DNA from: an uncultured Gammaproteobacteria bacterium
Lineage (GTDB): Bacteria > Pseudomonadota > Gammaproteobacteria > GCA-001735895
Assembly: GCA_947259305.1 (NCBI GenBank)
Contig: CAMYML010000052.1
Span: 1-39,323, forward strand
Direction: 5' to 3'
Length of the DNA: 39,323 nucleotides
In this document: piece after piece, positions 18,593-26,992 of the stretch
How positions within the stretch are numbered: the stretch's first letter is position 1
Layout of the letters: every line of letters starts with the position of its first letter
Notes under the pieces: generated by a model
Told to the model about the DNA's origin: nothing
The model's database searches: none
The model's input: the letters and a program-made list of their open reading frames with translations, nothing else
Position numbers and translations under genes: made by a program

Positions 18593-20035
18593 ATGGCATC
18601 AACGCTTGAAACTGTCAGTAAAAATATTCTCGAACCGAGCGAACTCGAGCTCGAGCAGCTTGGCGGATTTCTCGACGGCCTGCAGGGCAGGTATATCGAT
18701 GCCGGCGATCTCTATTTTCAGACCAGCCAGCAGGAATCCTGGGTCATGGATGACGGAATTTTGCGCGAAGGTAGTTTCAGTATCGAGAAAGGCGTTGGCA
18801 TTCGCGCCATGTCGGAGGAAAAAACCGGCTTCGCCTATTGCGATGATCTGCGCAGCAACGCGATAACACAGGCCGTCAGCAATGCCCGCGCAATCGTCAA
18901 ACAGGGCCAATCAGGCAGCAGCAAAGTCGCCCTTGCCAACCAACCGGCAAGCGCGCTTTACACCTCGCATAATCCCGTCGATGGCCGCAGTGCGGAAGAA
19001 AAGGTCGAATTGCTGAAACAACTCGATCAATATACCCGCTCGCTGGATGAGCGTATCGAACAGGTTATTATTTCGTTGTCGGGCGGGATCGATCATATTC
19101 TCGTGGCCGCGACCGACAATACCCTGGCGGCCGATATCCGGCCGCTGGTGCGCCTTAACGTAAGTGTATTGATGCACCAGGGCGGGCGCCGTGAACAAGG
19201 TAGCGCCGGCGGCGGCGGCAGGCACGCCTACGACGTCTTTTTCGATACCGACCGCGCCTATGAGATGGTGCGCGATGCGGTCAGGCAGGCAGCCACCAAT
19301 CTCGACTCGGTGGCCACACCCGCCGGCACCATGCCGGTCGTGCTGGGGCCCGGCTGGCCTGGTGTCCTGTTGCACGAAGCAGTTGGCCACGGCCTGGAAG
19401 GCGATTTCAATCGCAAGGGTACCTCGGCATTCAGCAATCGAATGGGCGAACTGGTTGCATCACCTTTATGCACCGTGGTCGACGATGGTACCCTCAAGGA
19501 CCGTCGTGGTTCACTCAGCGTGGATGACGAAGGGGTGCCGGCGCAAAACACGACGCTGATCGAAAACGGTGTCCTCAAGTGCTACATGCAGGACAAGATG
19601 AATGCGCGCCTGATGGGAATGCAGCCCACCTCCAACGGCAGGCGCGAATCCTTTGCGCATTTACCGATGCCGCGCATGACCAATACCTATATGCTGCCGG
19701 GTGAAAGCGAGCCGGAGGAAATTATCGGCACGGTGGCAAAGGGCCTGTACGCGGTTAACTTCGGCGGTGGCCAGGTCGATATTACTTCGGGCCGTTTCGT
19801 ATTTTCGTTGTCCGAGGCCTACCTGATCGAAAACGGCAAGATTACCGCGCCAGTCAAGGGTGCGACGCTAATCGGTTCGGGCCCGGATGTCATGGGCAAA
19901 ATTTCCATGGTCGGCAATGACTTGCAGCTGGACCAAGGGGTCGGCGTCTGCGGCAAGGAAGGCCAGTCGGTGCCGGTCGGGGTCGGGCAACCCAGCCTCA
20001 AGATCGACGAAATTACGGTTGGCGGGACCGACTAG
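18593..20035 (+). CDS. tldD: Metalloprotease TldD
   Basis: TldD forms a heterodimeric zinc protease with TldE (PmbA) that degrades unfolded peptides and trims microcin B17. 480 residues. The metal site HEAVGH is at 261-266, followed by [15 protein letters not shown]. The C-terminal zinc ligand region reads [14 protein letters not shown]. The ATG at 18593 has AGG shortly upstream. A GTG at 18569 is in frame but overlaps the previous gene. tldE is not in this window. The stop codon TAG is the first three bases of a palindromic repeat. Confidence 0.97.
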   Translation: MASTLETVSKNILEPSELELEQLGGFLDGLQGRYIDAGDLYFQTSQQESWVMDDGILREGSFSIEKGVGIRAMSEEKTGFAYCDDLRSNAITQAVSNARAIVKQGQSGSSKVALANQPASALYTSHNPVDGRSAEEKVELLKQLDQYTRSLDERIEQVIISLSGGIDHILVAATDNTLAADIRPLVRLNVSVLMHQGGRREQGSAGGGGRHAYDVFFDTDRAYEMVRDAVRQAATNLDSVATPAGTMPVVLGPGWPGVLLHEAVGHGLEGDFNRKGTSAFSNRMGELVASPLCTVVDDGTLKDRRGSLSVDDEGVPAQNTTLIENGVLKCYMQDKMNARLMGMQPTSNGRRESFAHLPMPRMTNTYMLPGESEPEEIIGTVAKGLYAVNFGGGQVDITSGRFVFSLSEAYLIENGKITAPVKGATLIGSGPDVMGKISMVGNDLQLDQGVGVCGKEGQSVPVGVGQPSLKIDEITVGGTD

Positions 20036-20129
20036 TCCGCAAATCCCACCGAATTTCATAGCGAGGCAGCGATAGGCAGAGTGTGGCATAGCCTCGCCGC
20101 AGCAGGACAGCGGTGAGATATGCGGACTA
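20033..20129. repeat. Palindromic intergenic repeat, copy 2
   Basis: TAGTCCGCA (20033-20041) pairs perfectly with TGCGGACTA (20121-20129). Allowing two mismatches the arms extend to 19 bases. An inner pair GCGAGGC (20061-20067) and GCCTCGC (20091-20097) completes a double hairpin. The element fills the gap between the convergent tldD and efflux genes. It may serve as a two-way transcription barrier or REP-like element. Confidence 0.7.
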
Positions 20130-20480
20130 ATTAACCGATACGGCGGTGATTTCCATGCCGTTGTCGCCGCTTTGCAGGGTCAGCAGCCCGAGGAATTCTC
20201 CTGCGTAGCGCGAACTCCTGAGCCGCCATAAAATGGTAATCGAGTTTTCCCGGTGTATCGAATCGATGAATTCAAAGTCGGCAGTGATCGTGGTCAGCAG
20301 CGGAAAATCTTCGCAGCTTTGACGAAAATGCTCTTCCGACAGTTTCGCCAGCAGGTCGTTTGAGAAACCCCTTGAAAAGCGGGCGTAATCGCGTTTGCCT
20401 GCGGCCAGAATGATGTTTTTCCAGATAGGCTCGGCAACGGCACGCAACTGCTCTTTCTGTAAGCGTGAAAACTGCGTCAT
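20127..20480 (-). CDS. Small NTF2-like protein in the efflux operon
   Basis: 117 residues, no signal peptide and no membrane segment. Helices at the start (LQKEQLRAVAEPIWKNII and the YARFSRGFSNDLL stretch) are followed by beta strands (ADFEFIDSIHRENSITILWRLR and EFLGLLTLQSGDNGMEITAVSV). This helix-then-sheet plan is that of NTF2-like/SnoaL cone folds. I infer the fold from pattern only. The gene overlaps the end of the RND gene by four bases (ATGA type), so it is co-translated with the pump. No function is known. Confidence 0.75.
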   Translation of the reverse strand: MTQFSRLQKEQLRAVAEPIWKNIILAAGKRDYARFSRGFSNDLLAKLSEEHFRQSCEDFPLLTTITADFEFIDSIHRENSITILWRLRSSRYAGEFLGLLTLQSGDNGMEITAVSVN

Positions 20481-23400
20481 ATCGAACTCTCGCTGGACTG
20501 TGCTTCGTCACGCAGTGCGTTGTAGGCGTCTTCGTAAATGGAGAGCATTGCAGGAATGACCAGAAGGATCAACAGCGTTGCAAAGGCAAGCCCGAAAGCT
20601 ATCGATACTGCCATCGGAATCAGGAATTGTGCCTGGCGCGAGGTTTCGAACAATAGCGGCGTCAGGCCGGCAATCGTCGTCAACGAAGTCAACAAAACAG
20701 CGCGCAAACGCTGACAGGCCGCTTCTTCGAGCGCTGCGTGCACGGCCATGCCGCTTTCCCGGATGTGGCGGTAAAACATGACCAGGATGATCGAGTCGTT
20801 AACGACGATGCCCGACAGGCCAAAGAAACCGAACATCGACAATATGGTCAGGTTCATGTCCATGAACCAGTGACCGAGCACCGCTCCGGTCAGCCCCAGA
20901 GGTATTGTCAACATCACCAGCAATGGCCAACCGTAAGATGAAAAAACCCAGGCCAGCACCAGGTACATCAAGGTCAGCGCGATGATCGCGCCGATACGCA
21001 TATCGGCAAAGGTCTCACGCTGGCTGGCGGAGCGCCCCTCGACGCTATATTGAATGCCGTACTTGCTCGCCAGTTGCGGCAAGGTGAACTGCTGCAGGTC
21101 GCTGACAATTTCGGCGGTATTGTTGAGCGTCGCATCGACATCGGCGGAAACATCGACCGAGAGGTTGCCGTTGAAGTGGCGCAGGGTTTCGAAACCCTGT
21201 GCCGAGCGCCAGTTGGCAACCGTTTCCAACGCGACGAATGCGCCGTTGGGCAGCTTGATTGGCAGGTGCAGCAGGCTGTCGAGCCGGCGTTGTTCGGCGT
21301 CGGGTAGCTGCAGTCTGACTTCGACTTCGTCCGCACCCTGCTGGAAACGTTGCAGGATAATGCCATCGTAGGCCGCGCGTAACTGGCGACCGATATCGGT
21401 TATCGACAGCCCCATCGCTTCGCCCGCGGGACTGAGTTCGTAGATCAACTGCTCTCGTCCGTAGGGGAGGTCGTCATCGATAGCGCTTACTCCCGGGATG
21501 GTCTCCAGGGTTTGCGCCAGGTCCAGAGCGGCTGCCTTCAGAAGATGCGGCGTTGATCCGGTAAGCCGCAGGCTCAAATCACGGCGCGAGGGTCCGACTC
21601 GGCGCGAACTGATCTGGAAACTCTCGATGCCGGGTGGCGCCTCGATGCGTGAGCGCCAGTTCCTGATAAAACTGGCATTATCGGTAGCGCGCTGATCGGA
21701 GCTGAGCAGTTCGACGTAGATTGAGCCGATCCGTTCTCCGCTGATTGCCCGGCCCGAGCCAACGGTCGATGCATGTACTCGGAAGTAGGTCGAAACCACG
21801 GTCTCGTCGATATCGTCGATGGTATTGCGCAACTCGGCTTCGACCTGGTCGATGAAGCGGTCGACGATTTCCCTGGACGTGCCGGAGACAAAACGAACAT
21901 TCGCGTAAACCGTGGTCGACTCAGGCGACGGGAAAAACTGCCAGCCGGTTTTACCACCAAGAAACAAACCGGCGGCGAACAGAAAAAACCCGATCGCGCA
22001 GGCGATGGTGGTCCAGCGAAACTCGATGGCGGTGCGCACCAGCTGCCGAAACCAGTGTTCGCGAATGCGCTCGAAACCGCGGTTGAGATATCTCTTGAAG
22101 CGAGATTGCCGGGTCCCGCGGCCATGCACGAAGGCGTGGCGTAAATGACCGGGCAGAATCAGGAAACTCTCGATCAGCGACGCGATAATGACGCAGACGA
22201 TGACCATTGGAATGGCCATCATGATGGCGCCCATGCGCCCGCCGATCAGCATCAGCGGCAAAAATGCGGCGATAGTGGTCAGCGAAGAAGCCAATACCGG
22301 GGCCAGCATGCGCCTGGCGCCGCCTTCGGAAGCCATCAAAGGGTCTTCGCCCATATCCGAATGAGCCTGCGCGTCCTCTCCGACCACGATGGCATCGTCG
22401 ACAATAATGCCGAGCGCCATGATCAGCGCGAACAGGCTGATCATGTTGATCGAACCGCCCACCAGATACAGCACCGCCAGGGTAGCCATGAATGACACGG
22501 GGATGCCAACCGCAACCCAGAAAGCGACGCGGGCTGACAGAAACAGGTAAAGAATAAGCAAGACCAGCACCAGTCCACCGGCGCCGTTTTTCAGCAGCAA
22601 CATGATACGTTCCTTGATCAGCTGCCAGCGTTCGTTAAACACCTGGATTTCGATGTTGGGCGGTATCTGGGCACGTGTTTTTTGCAGCCAGTTTTCCAGT
22701 ATCTCGGCGGCTTCCAGCGAGTCGCCGGTTTCGTTGCGACGCAGTACCAGCACTACCGCTTTCCTGCCATCCAGGCTGATGGTGGGTGATCCCGGTAAAT
22801 GTCGTTGTCTGACTTCGGCGATATCGCCGAGATGAATGCGTTTATCGGCCTGGCTGACGATGGCGAGGCTGGCGAAATCCTGCGGCGTGCGACGCTGGTT
22901 TTTGCTGCGAATTTCGCGCGCGCCATCTTCTTCACCGATTAGCCCGGCCGGCAGGTCCTGACTCTCCTGGTCGATCCGGTTTGCCAGTTCGTCGAGCCCG
23001 ACCCCCAGGCGCTGCATCTGTTCGGCGCCAATTTCAATTTGCAGCTGTTGCTTGGGCAGTCCCTGGATTTCAACCTTGTCGATTCCGGCAGCGATCAGTT
23101 CGCTTTCGAACTGCCTTGCCAGCATGCGCAGTTCGTCGATCTGATCGGGGCCGCTGATCAATAGCCTGGCTACCGATTCGTAGCGCACTAGCTGCGCCAC
23201 CTGCGGTTGCTCGGCGTTTTGCGGTAGATTGGTGAAGTTATCCACCTGCTTTTTAACCTCGTCCAGGGCGAAGCTGATATCGGCGTCCTCGTCGAATTCC
23301 AGCGAGATCCCGGAGGTGCCGATTGCCGAGGTGGAGGTCATTTCCTTGAGGCGGTCGATGCTGCGCAAACGTTGCTCGAGCGGAATGGTAAGGCCCGCCT

Positions 23401-23584
23401 CGACGTCTTCGGAACTGGCGCCGCTCCAGACCGTGCTGACCGTAATCAGGTCGAGTTCGAAATTGGGAAAGAATTGCACGTTGAGTTTATTCAATGCGAT
23501 CACACCCGATAGCAGCATGATGACCATCAGAAGGTTGGCGGCAACCCGGTGCTGCGCGAAGCTGCCAAGGATGCTAGCCGTCAT
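20477..23584 (-). CDS. RND efflux transporter, AcrB/MdtB-like inner-membrane pump
   Basis: 1035 residues, the normal size for a hydrophobe/amphiphile efflux RND pump. The amino terminus (FAQHRVAANLLMVIMLLSGVIAL) is the first of twelve transmembrane helices. Two large periplasmic loops follow, with porter-domain phrases such as STVWSGASSEDVEAGLTIPLE. Transmembrane helix 4 carries the paired aspartates in GIIVDDAIVV that relay protons. The C-terminal half repeats the plan (FGLSGIVVNDSIILV). It overlaps the adaptor gene by 11 bases. No outer-membrane TolC-like channel is present, so it would use one from elsewhere. The substrate cannot be told. Confidence 0.95.
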   Translation of the reverse strand: MTASILGSFAQHRVAANLLMVIMLLSGVIALNKLNVQFFPNFELDLITVSTVWSGASSEDVEAGLTIPLEQRLRSIDRLKEMTSTSAIGTSGISLEFDEDADISFALDEVKKQVDNFTNLPQNAEQPQVAQLVRYESVARLLISGPDQIDELRMLARQFESELIAAGIDKVEIQGLPKQQLQIEIGAEQMQRLGVGLDELANRIDQESQDLPAGLIGEEDGAREIRSKNQRRTPQDFASLAIVSQADKRIHLGDIAEVRQRHLPGSPTISLDGRKAVVLVLRRNETGDSLEAAEILENWLQKTRAQIPPNIEIQVFNERWQLIKERIMLLLKNGAGGLVLVLLILYLFLSARVAFWVAVGIPVSFMATLAVLYLVGGSINMISLFALIMALGIIVDDAIVVGEDAQAHSDMGEDPLMASEGGARRMLAPVLASSLTTIAAFLPLMLIGGRMGAIMMAIPMVIVCVIIASLIESFLILPGHLRHAFVHGRGTRQSRFKRYLNRGFERIREHWFRQLVRTAIEFRWTTIACAIGFFLFAAGLFLGGKTGWQFFPSPESTTVYANVRFVSGTSREIVDRFIDQVEAELRNTIDDIDETVVSTYFRVHASTVGSGRAISGERIGSIYVELLSSDQRATDNASFIRNWRSRIEAPPGIESFQISSRRVGPSRRDLSLRLTGSTPHLLKAAALDLAQTLETIPGVSAIDDDLPYGREQLIYELSPAGEAMGLSITDIGRQLRAAYDGIILQRFQQGADEVEVRLQLPDAEQRRLDSLLHLPIKLPNGAFVALETVANWRSAQGFETLRHFNGNLSVDVSADVDATLNNTAEIVSDLQQFTLPQLASKYGIQYSVEGRSASQRETFADMRIGAIIALTLMYLVLAWVFSSYGWPLLVMLTIPLGLTGAVLGHWFMDMNLTILSMFGFFGLSGIVVNDSIILVMFYRHIRESGMAVHAALEEAACQRLRAVLLTSLTTIAGLTPLLFETSRQAQFLIPMAVSIAFGLAFATLLILLVIPAMLSIYEDAYNALRDEAQSSESSI

Positions 23585-24815
23585 CGGTTTTCACCTTGAG
23601 ACCCGACACCGCATTGGGTAAATGCGTAACCGAAATCCGGTCCCCGGGACTGATCGCGTCGCTGCGTATCAACACCTGCACCTGCCCACTGGCGTCGCGG
23701 GTTTGTCCGATCGAGCTGACCTCTATCGCCTGCAGTCGGTCTTCGACGACAACATATATCCTGGAGTTGCCGTAAATAGCCTGGTAGGGGACTGCGTAAA
23801 CACCACTCTCGGTGGGGAGTTTGAGGCTCAATGGTAATAATTCGCCAGGTCGCAGCTGGCCATCGATCGAATCGACCGCAAAGTAAACGTCGATCCCGGT
23901 GGCCTCGGCTTCACCCGCGAGTCGCAGCATCGGAAAGCGGCCCAGGCCGCTGCGATTCGATACGCTAGCCTCGAGTTGTGAGCCATTCGCAATCGCCTGT
24001 TGAACCGAATCGATATAGTTAAGCGGAAGGTGGGCGCGGATTTCGAGCGCCTGTACCGGAAACAGCGAAATCAACAGCTGCCCCAGCGAAACCCGGTCTC
24101 CGGCGGAAACGGCAACTTCGCTGATGATGGCATCGAAAGGGGCGCGTACATCGGCACGACTCATCGCTAGCCTGGACTGGGCGAGTTGCGCCTTGCCGCG
24201 ATCATGGCGCGCCTTCAGTATCTGTAGCCTGGCCGGGTAGCTATCGACGTCGAGCGCGCGCGCGGTTACCGCCAGTTGCTGCCGTCCCTGCTCGCTGCGG
24301 GCGCTGTTCAAAGCGGTGTCCGCGCTGAGGTTTTGCTGTTTCAGCTTGACCAGCCGTTCAACCTCGGCATCGGCCAGCGTGAGCAAATTGCGCTCGGTCT
24401 GCAGTGACGCCAGGTTTGACTGGTGCCTGACCTCGAGTTCGGCAATCTGGTTGTCGATATCGCGCACATCGGCCTCGGCCTGCAGCAACGCTGCCTCGAA
24501 ATCGCGTCTATCCAGGGTTACCAGTTGCTGATCCTGGCTGACCCTGGCGCCATTGCGCACGAAAACGTCTTCGACGATGCCGCCACCCGGGGCTGCCGCT
24601 TTCAATTGTTCGGGAGATTCAATTCGTCCATAGAGCGTAATCGCAGGTGAAAGATCCTGTTGTCGTGCCGTGATAACGGCAATTTGCCAGATCTTCTCAC
24701 TCAGCGCCGGTTTGGGTCGTTCGGTTTTACTATTGACCAGCGCAAAGTAAACCGCCGCCGAGAGCAGGAGCACCAGAAACGGCAGTATAAATCTAACCTT
24801 AGCCCTGGCCTGCAT
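23574..24815 (-). CDS. RND efflux periplasmic adaptor (HlyD/MFP family)
   Basis: 413 residues. One amino-terminal transmembrane anchor (FILPFLVLLLSAAVYFALV) is followed by a split lipoyl domain, a coiled coil of about 100 residues (LQAEADVRDIDNQIAELEV region), a beta-barrel domain and a membrane-proximal domain. It links the RND pump to an outer-membrane channel. It is the first gene of a three-gene minus-strand operon. Its ATG lies inside an arm of the repeat at 24812-24988, with AGGA directly before the ATG instead of at normal spacing. The real start or leader may therefore be unusual. Confidence 0.93.
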   Translation of the reverse strand: MQARAKVRFILPFLVLLLSAAVYFALVNSKTERPKPALSEKIWQIAVITARQQDLSPAITLYGRIESPEQLKAAAPGGGIVEDVFVRNGARVSQDQQLVTLDRRDFEAALLQAEADVRDIDNQIAELEVRHQSNLASLQTERNLLTLADAEVERLVKLKQQNLSADTALNSARSEQGRQQLAVTARALDVDSYPARLQILKARHDRGKAQLAQSRLAMSRADVRAPFDAIISEVAVSAGDRVSLGQLLISLFPVQALEIRAHLPLNYIDSVQQAIANGSQLEASVSNRSGLGRFPMLRLAGEAEATGIDVYFAVDSIDGQLRPGELLPLSLKLPTESGVYAVPYQAIYGNSRIYVVVEDRLQAIEVSSIGQTRDASGQVQVLIRSDAISPGDRISVTHLPNAVSGLKVKTDDG

Positions 24816-24988
24816 TCCTCACCAGCCTTCTACTGCGAACGTCGATATGCTCGCTGTGACGAGGTGTACTCCCTGCGCTCGGTTTGACGTAGTAATAACT
24901 GCGCCTGCACCGACCTCCGGTCCGTGCACCTCGTCATAGCGACATCTCGATGTTCTCGCGACGAACGCTGGCGAGAAATGCGGGCTAG
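24812..24988. repeat. Palindromic intergenic repeat, copy 3 (larger form)
   Basis: GCATTCCTCACCAG (24812-24825) pairs with CTGGCGAGAAATGC (24968-24981) at 12 of 14 positions. The right arm continues into GGGCTAG, matching the TGCGGACTA arm of copy 2 with changes. An inner pair TCGCTGTGACGAGGTG (24851-24866) and CACCTCGTCATAGCGA (24927-24942) matches at 15 of 16. The left arm contains the start codon of the adaptor gene. The rest of the gap to 25058 shows no gene. Confidence 0.6.
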
Positions 24989-25058
24989 TTTTCATCGTGG
25001 AATCGGTCACTGCGAAGGTAAAGCATGCGTTGTATAGCCTTGCTGTGGGCGCGTCAAG

Positions 25059-25544
25059 CTAGGAGCTGGGCTCGAAGCGGCTCTGCGCCCTGTTCTTGGC
25101 GACTTGTCGGGGATCGAATACCTGTCCGTTCATGGCCAGGTGAACGCCCCGTGGAAGCAGTTGTACCGCCGCGCAGGCAAAACCGAGGTTGTACATCGCG
25201 TCGCTGTAACGCATGCGCGCGGGTTGCATCGCACCAAACAGGACAACGGTTTTATCGCTTATATCGAGCAGGGTATGCGCGGTTTCCACCATGGAGTCGG
25301 TGCCATGGGTTATCAGGATCATATCGCTGTTTACGTTTGTGACCGCGTTTCGGATCGATTCACGGTCGTCCGCGCCCATCTCGAGGCTATCCTTTTTCAA
25401 CAGGGATTCGATGTCATAGTCAAAATTGACATTGGCCTCGTCGAGTAGCGCCGCTGCCATCGGATCGCCAATGTGGAATTCGCTTCTGGCATCGAAGTAG
25501 ATCTTGTCGAAGGTGCCGCCGGTGGTAAAAATCTTGATCGCCAT
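25059..25544 (-). CDS. Single-domain asparaginase-like protein
   Basis: 161 residues, only the amino-terminal domain of the asparaginase fold. The catalytic threonine motif TTGGTFDK is at residues 7-14 with Thr11. The second motif THGTDSMVET has Thr82 and Asp83. Classical asparaginases are about 330 residues with a C-terminal domain that completes the active site between subunits. The lysine that follows in the E. coli enzyme, near the ..RGV segment, is not evident. Such single-domain proteins occur in other gammaproteobacteria, so this is probably not a truncation. It lies divergent to an MFS gene with about 91 bases between the two starts. Amidohydrolase activity is plausible but unproven. 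Confidence 0.85.
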   Translation of the reverse strand: MAIKIFTTGGTFDKIYFDARSEFHIGDPMAAALLDEANVNFDYDIESLLKKDSLEMGADDRESIRNAVTNVNSDMILITHGTDSMVETAHTLLDISDKTVVLFGAMQPARMRYSDAMYNLGFACAAVQLLPRGVHLAMNGQVFDPRQVAKNRAQSRFEPSS

Positions 25545-25635
25545 AATGCTCTCGTTGAGGCCGCTAAAAGTGCGGCAGATCCCAGGCCGGTATTGTAAAC
25601 TGCCCGGGCCAGCTTCACTAATCCGTTTGCATCAA

Positions 25636-26862
25636 ATGACTACCGAATCCCTCGTTCAGCAAAAAGTTCCGATTTTCGCCATTTCCTGTGCCTGTATTAT
25701 TGCATTGCTGGCGTTTGGGCCGCGCTCGGCAATGGGCTTCTTCCAGCTGCCCATTTTACAGGATAACGGCTGGGACCGGGCAACCTTCGGCATGGCGATG
25801 GCGTTGCAGAATCTGTTCTGGGGTATGGGGCAGCCGTTGTTTGGCGTTATCGCCGACAAGTTTGGCGCCTGGCGAGTGCTCGCCGTCGGCGCCGTGCTCT
25901 ACACCCTGGGCCTGGTGGCGATGGCGCTGGCGCCGAGTCCCTTATGGCTGCATATCGGAGGTGGAATTCTAATCGGGCTTGGCGTTGCGGCCTGTTCCTT
26001 TGGTGTCGTGCTGGCGTCGATAGCGCGTCTGGTCAGCCCGGAAAAACGTTCGATTGCATTTGGTCTCGGCACCGCTTCCGGTTCGGCTGGCATGTTCGTG
26101 TTTGCACCGATTTCGCAGGGCCTGATCGATAACCTGGGCTGGTCCGACAGCCTGATCGCAATCGGCATCGTTATGCTGATTATTCCACTGCTCGAAATTC
26201 CCTTGCGCGGTAATTCCTCGACCTCCCGGATTGCAGCCGTGGAGTTCGAACAGACGGTTAAACAGGCCCTGCGCGAAGCCCTTGCCAGTAAAGGCTATCT
26301 GCTGCTGACCTCCGGTTTTTTCGTCTGCGGTTTCCAGGTCGCATTCATCACCGCGCATTTCCCTGCCTACATCAGCGATCTGGGCATAGCCGCGAAGTGG
26401 GCGGTGGTTGCCATCAGTCTGATCGGTTTTTTCAACATCATCGGCTCACTGGCCTCCGGGGTGATCGGGCAGCGCTATTCCAAGCCGATTTTCCTGTCGC
26501 TGATTTATATCGCTCGCTCTATCGCCTTCACCGCGTTTTTGCTGATTCCGCAAACCCCGACCACCGTGGTCGTGTTTTCGATCGTTATCGGTATCCTGTG
26601 GCTGTCGACCGTGGCGCCCACGAACGCGCTGGTCGCCGTCATGTTTGGCACCCGCTACCTGGGAATGCTCGGCGGCATCGTGTTTTTTTCCCACCAGATA
26701 GGATCCTTTCTCGGGGTCTATTTGGGTGGCGTTCTGTATGAAACAACCGGCAGCTACGATGTGGTCTGGTGGCTCGGCGTGGCGCTCGGCATCTTCGCCG
26801 CCATCGTGCACTGGCCGATCCGCGAAGAGCCGGTGCAGCGCCCCGTCCCCGAAACCGCCTGA
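25636..26862 (+). CDS. MFS transporter, oxalate/formate-antiporter-like group
   Basis: 408 residues with twelve hydrophobic segments. The first is FAISCACIIALLAFGPRSAM. The loop between helices 2 and 3 has GVIADKFGAWRVL, a variant of the MFS signature. A second half repeats the pattern after a central loop near RGNSSTSRIA. The opening phrase FGPRSAMGFFQLPILQDNGW resembles the OFA-type organic-anion carriers. The ATG at 25636 gives a normal amino terminus; an upstream in-frame TTG at 25504 would add 44 unlikely residues. Likely substrate is a carboxylate, not identifiable here. The gene is divergent from the asparaginase-like gene and converges on the aspartoacylase-like gene. Confidence 0.88.
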   Translation: MTTESLVQQKVPIFAISCACIIALLAFGPRSAMGFFQLPILQDNGWDRATFGMAMALQNLFWGMGQPLFGVIADKFGAWRVLAVGAVLYTLGLVAMALAPSPLWLHIGGGILIGLGVAACSFGVVLASIARLVSPEKRSIAFGLGTASGSAGMFVFAPISQGLIDNLGWSDSLIAIGIVMLIIPLLEIPLRGNSSTSRIAAVEFEQTVKQALREALASKGYLLLTSGFFVCGFQVAFITAHFPAYISDLGIAAKWAVVAISLIGFFNIIGSLASGVIGQRYSKPIFLSLIYIARSIAFTAFLLIPQTPTTVVVFSIVIGILWLSTVAPTNALVAVMFGTRYLGMLGGIVFFSHQIGSFLGVYLGGVLYETTGSYDVVWWLGVALGIFAAIVHWPIREEPVQRPVPETA

Positions 26863-26992
26863 TCACTTCCGTTCCTCTAGTTGTTGTCCAAATCTGTTTA
26901 GGCAACCGATGGCGCCCCGCGCGACTGAGCGATTGGCCTTCGGTTGCTGATTGATGGGACAGTATCGAGATTGTTTTCTTAGCTGATCTAAA

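Noticed and set aside
26902-26948. Terminator between the convergent MFS and aspartoacylase-like genes
   Set aside because: GCAACCGA and TCGGTTGC form an 8-bp pair, but the loop is long and no T-run follows on either strand.
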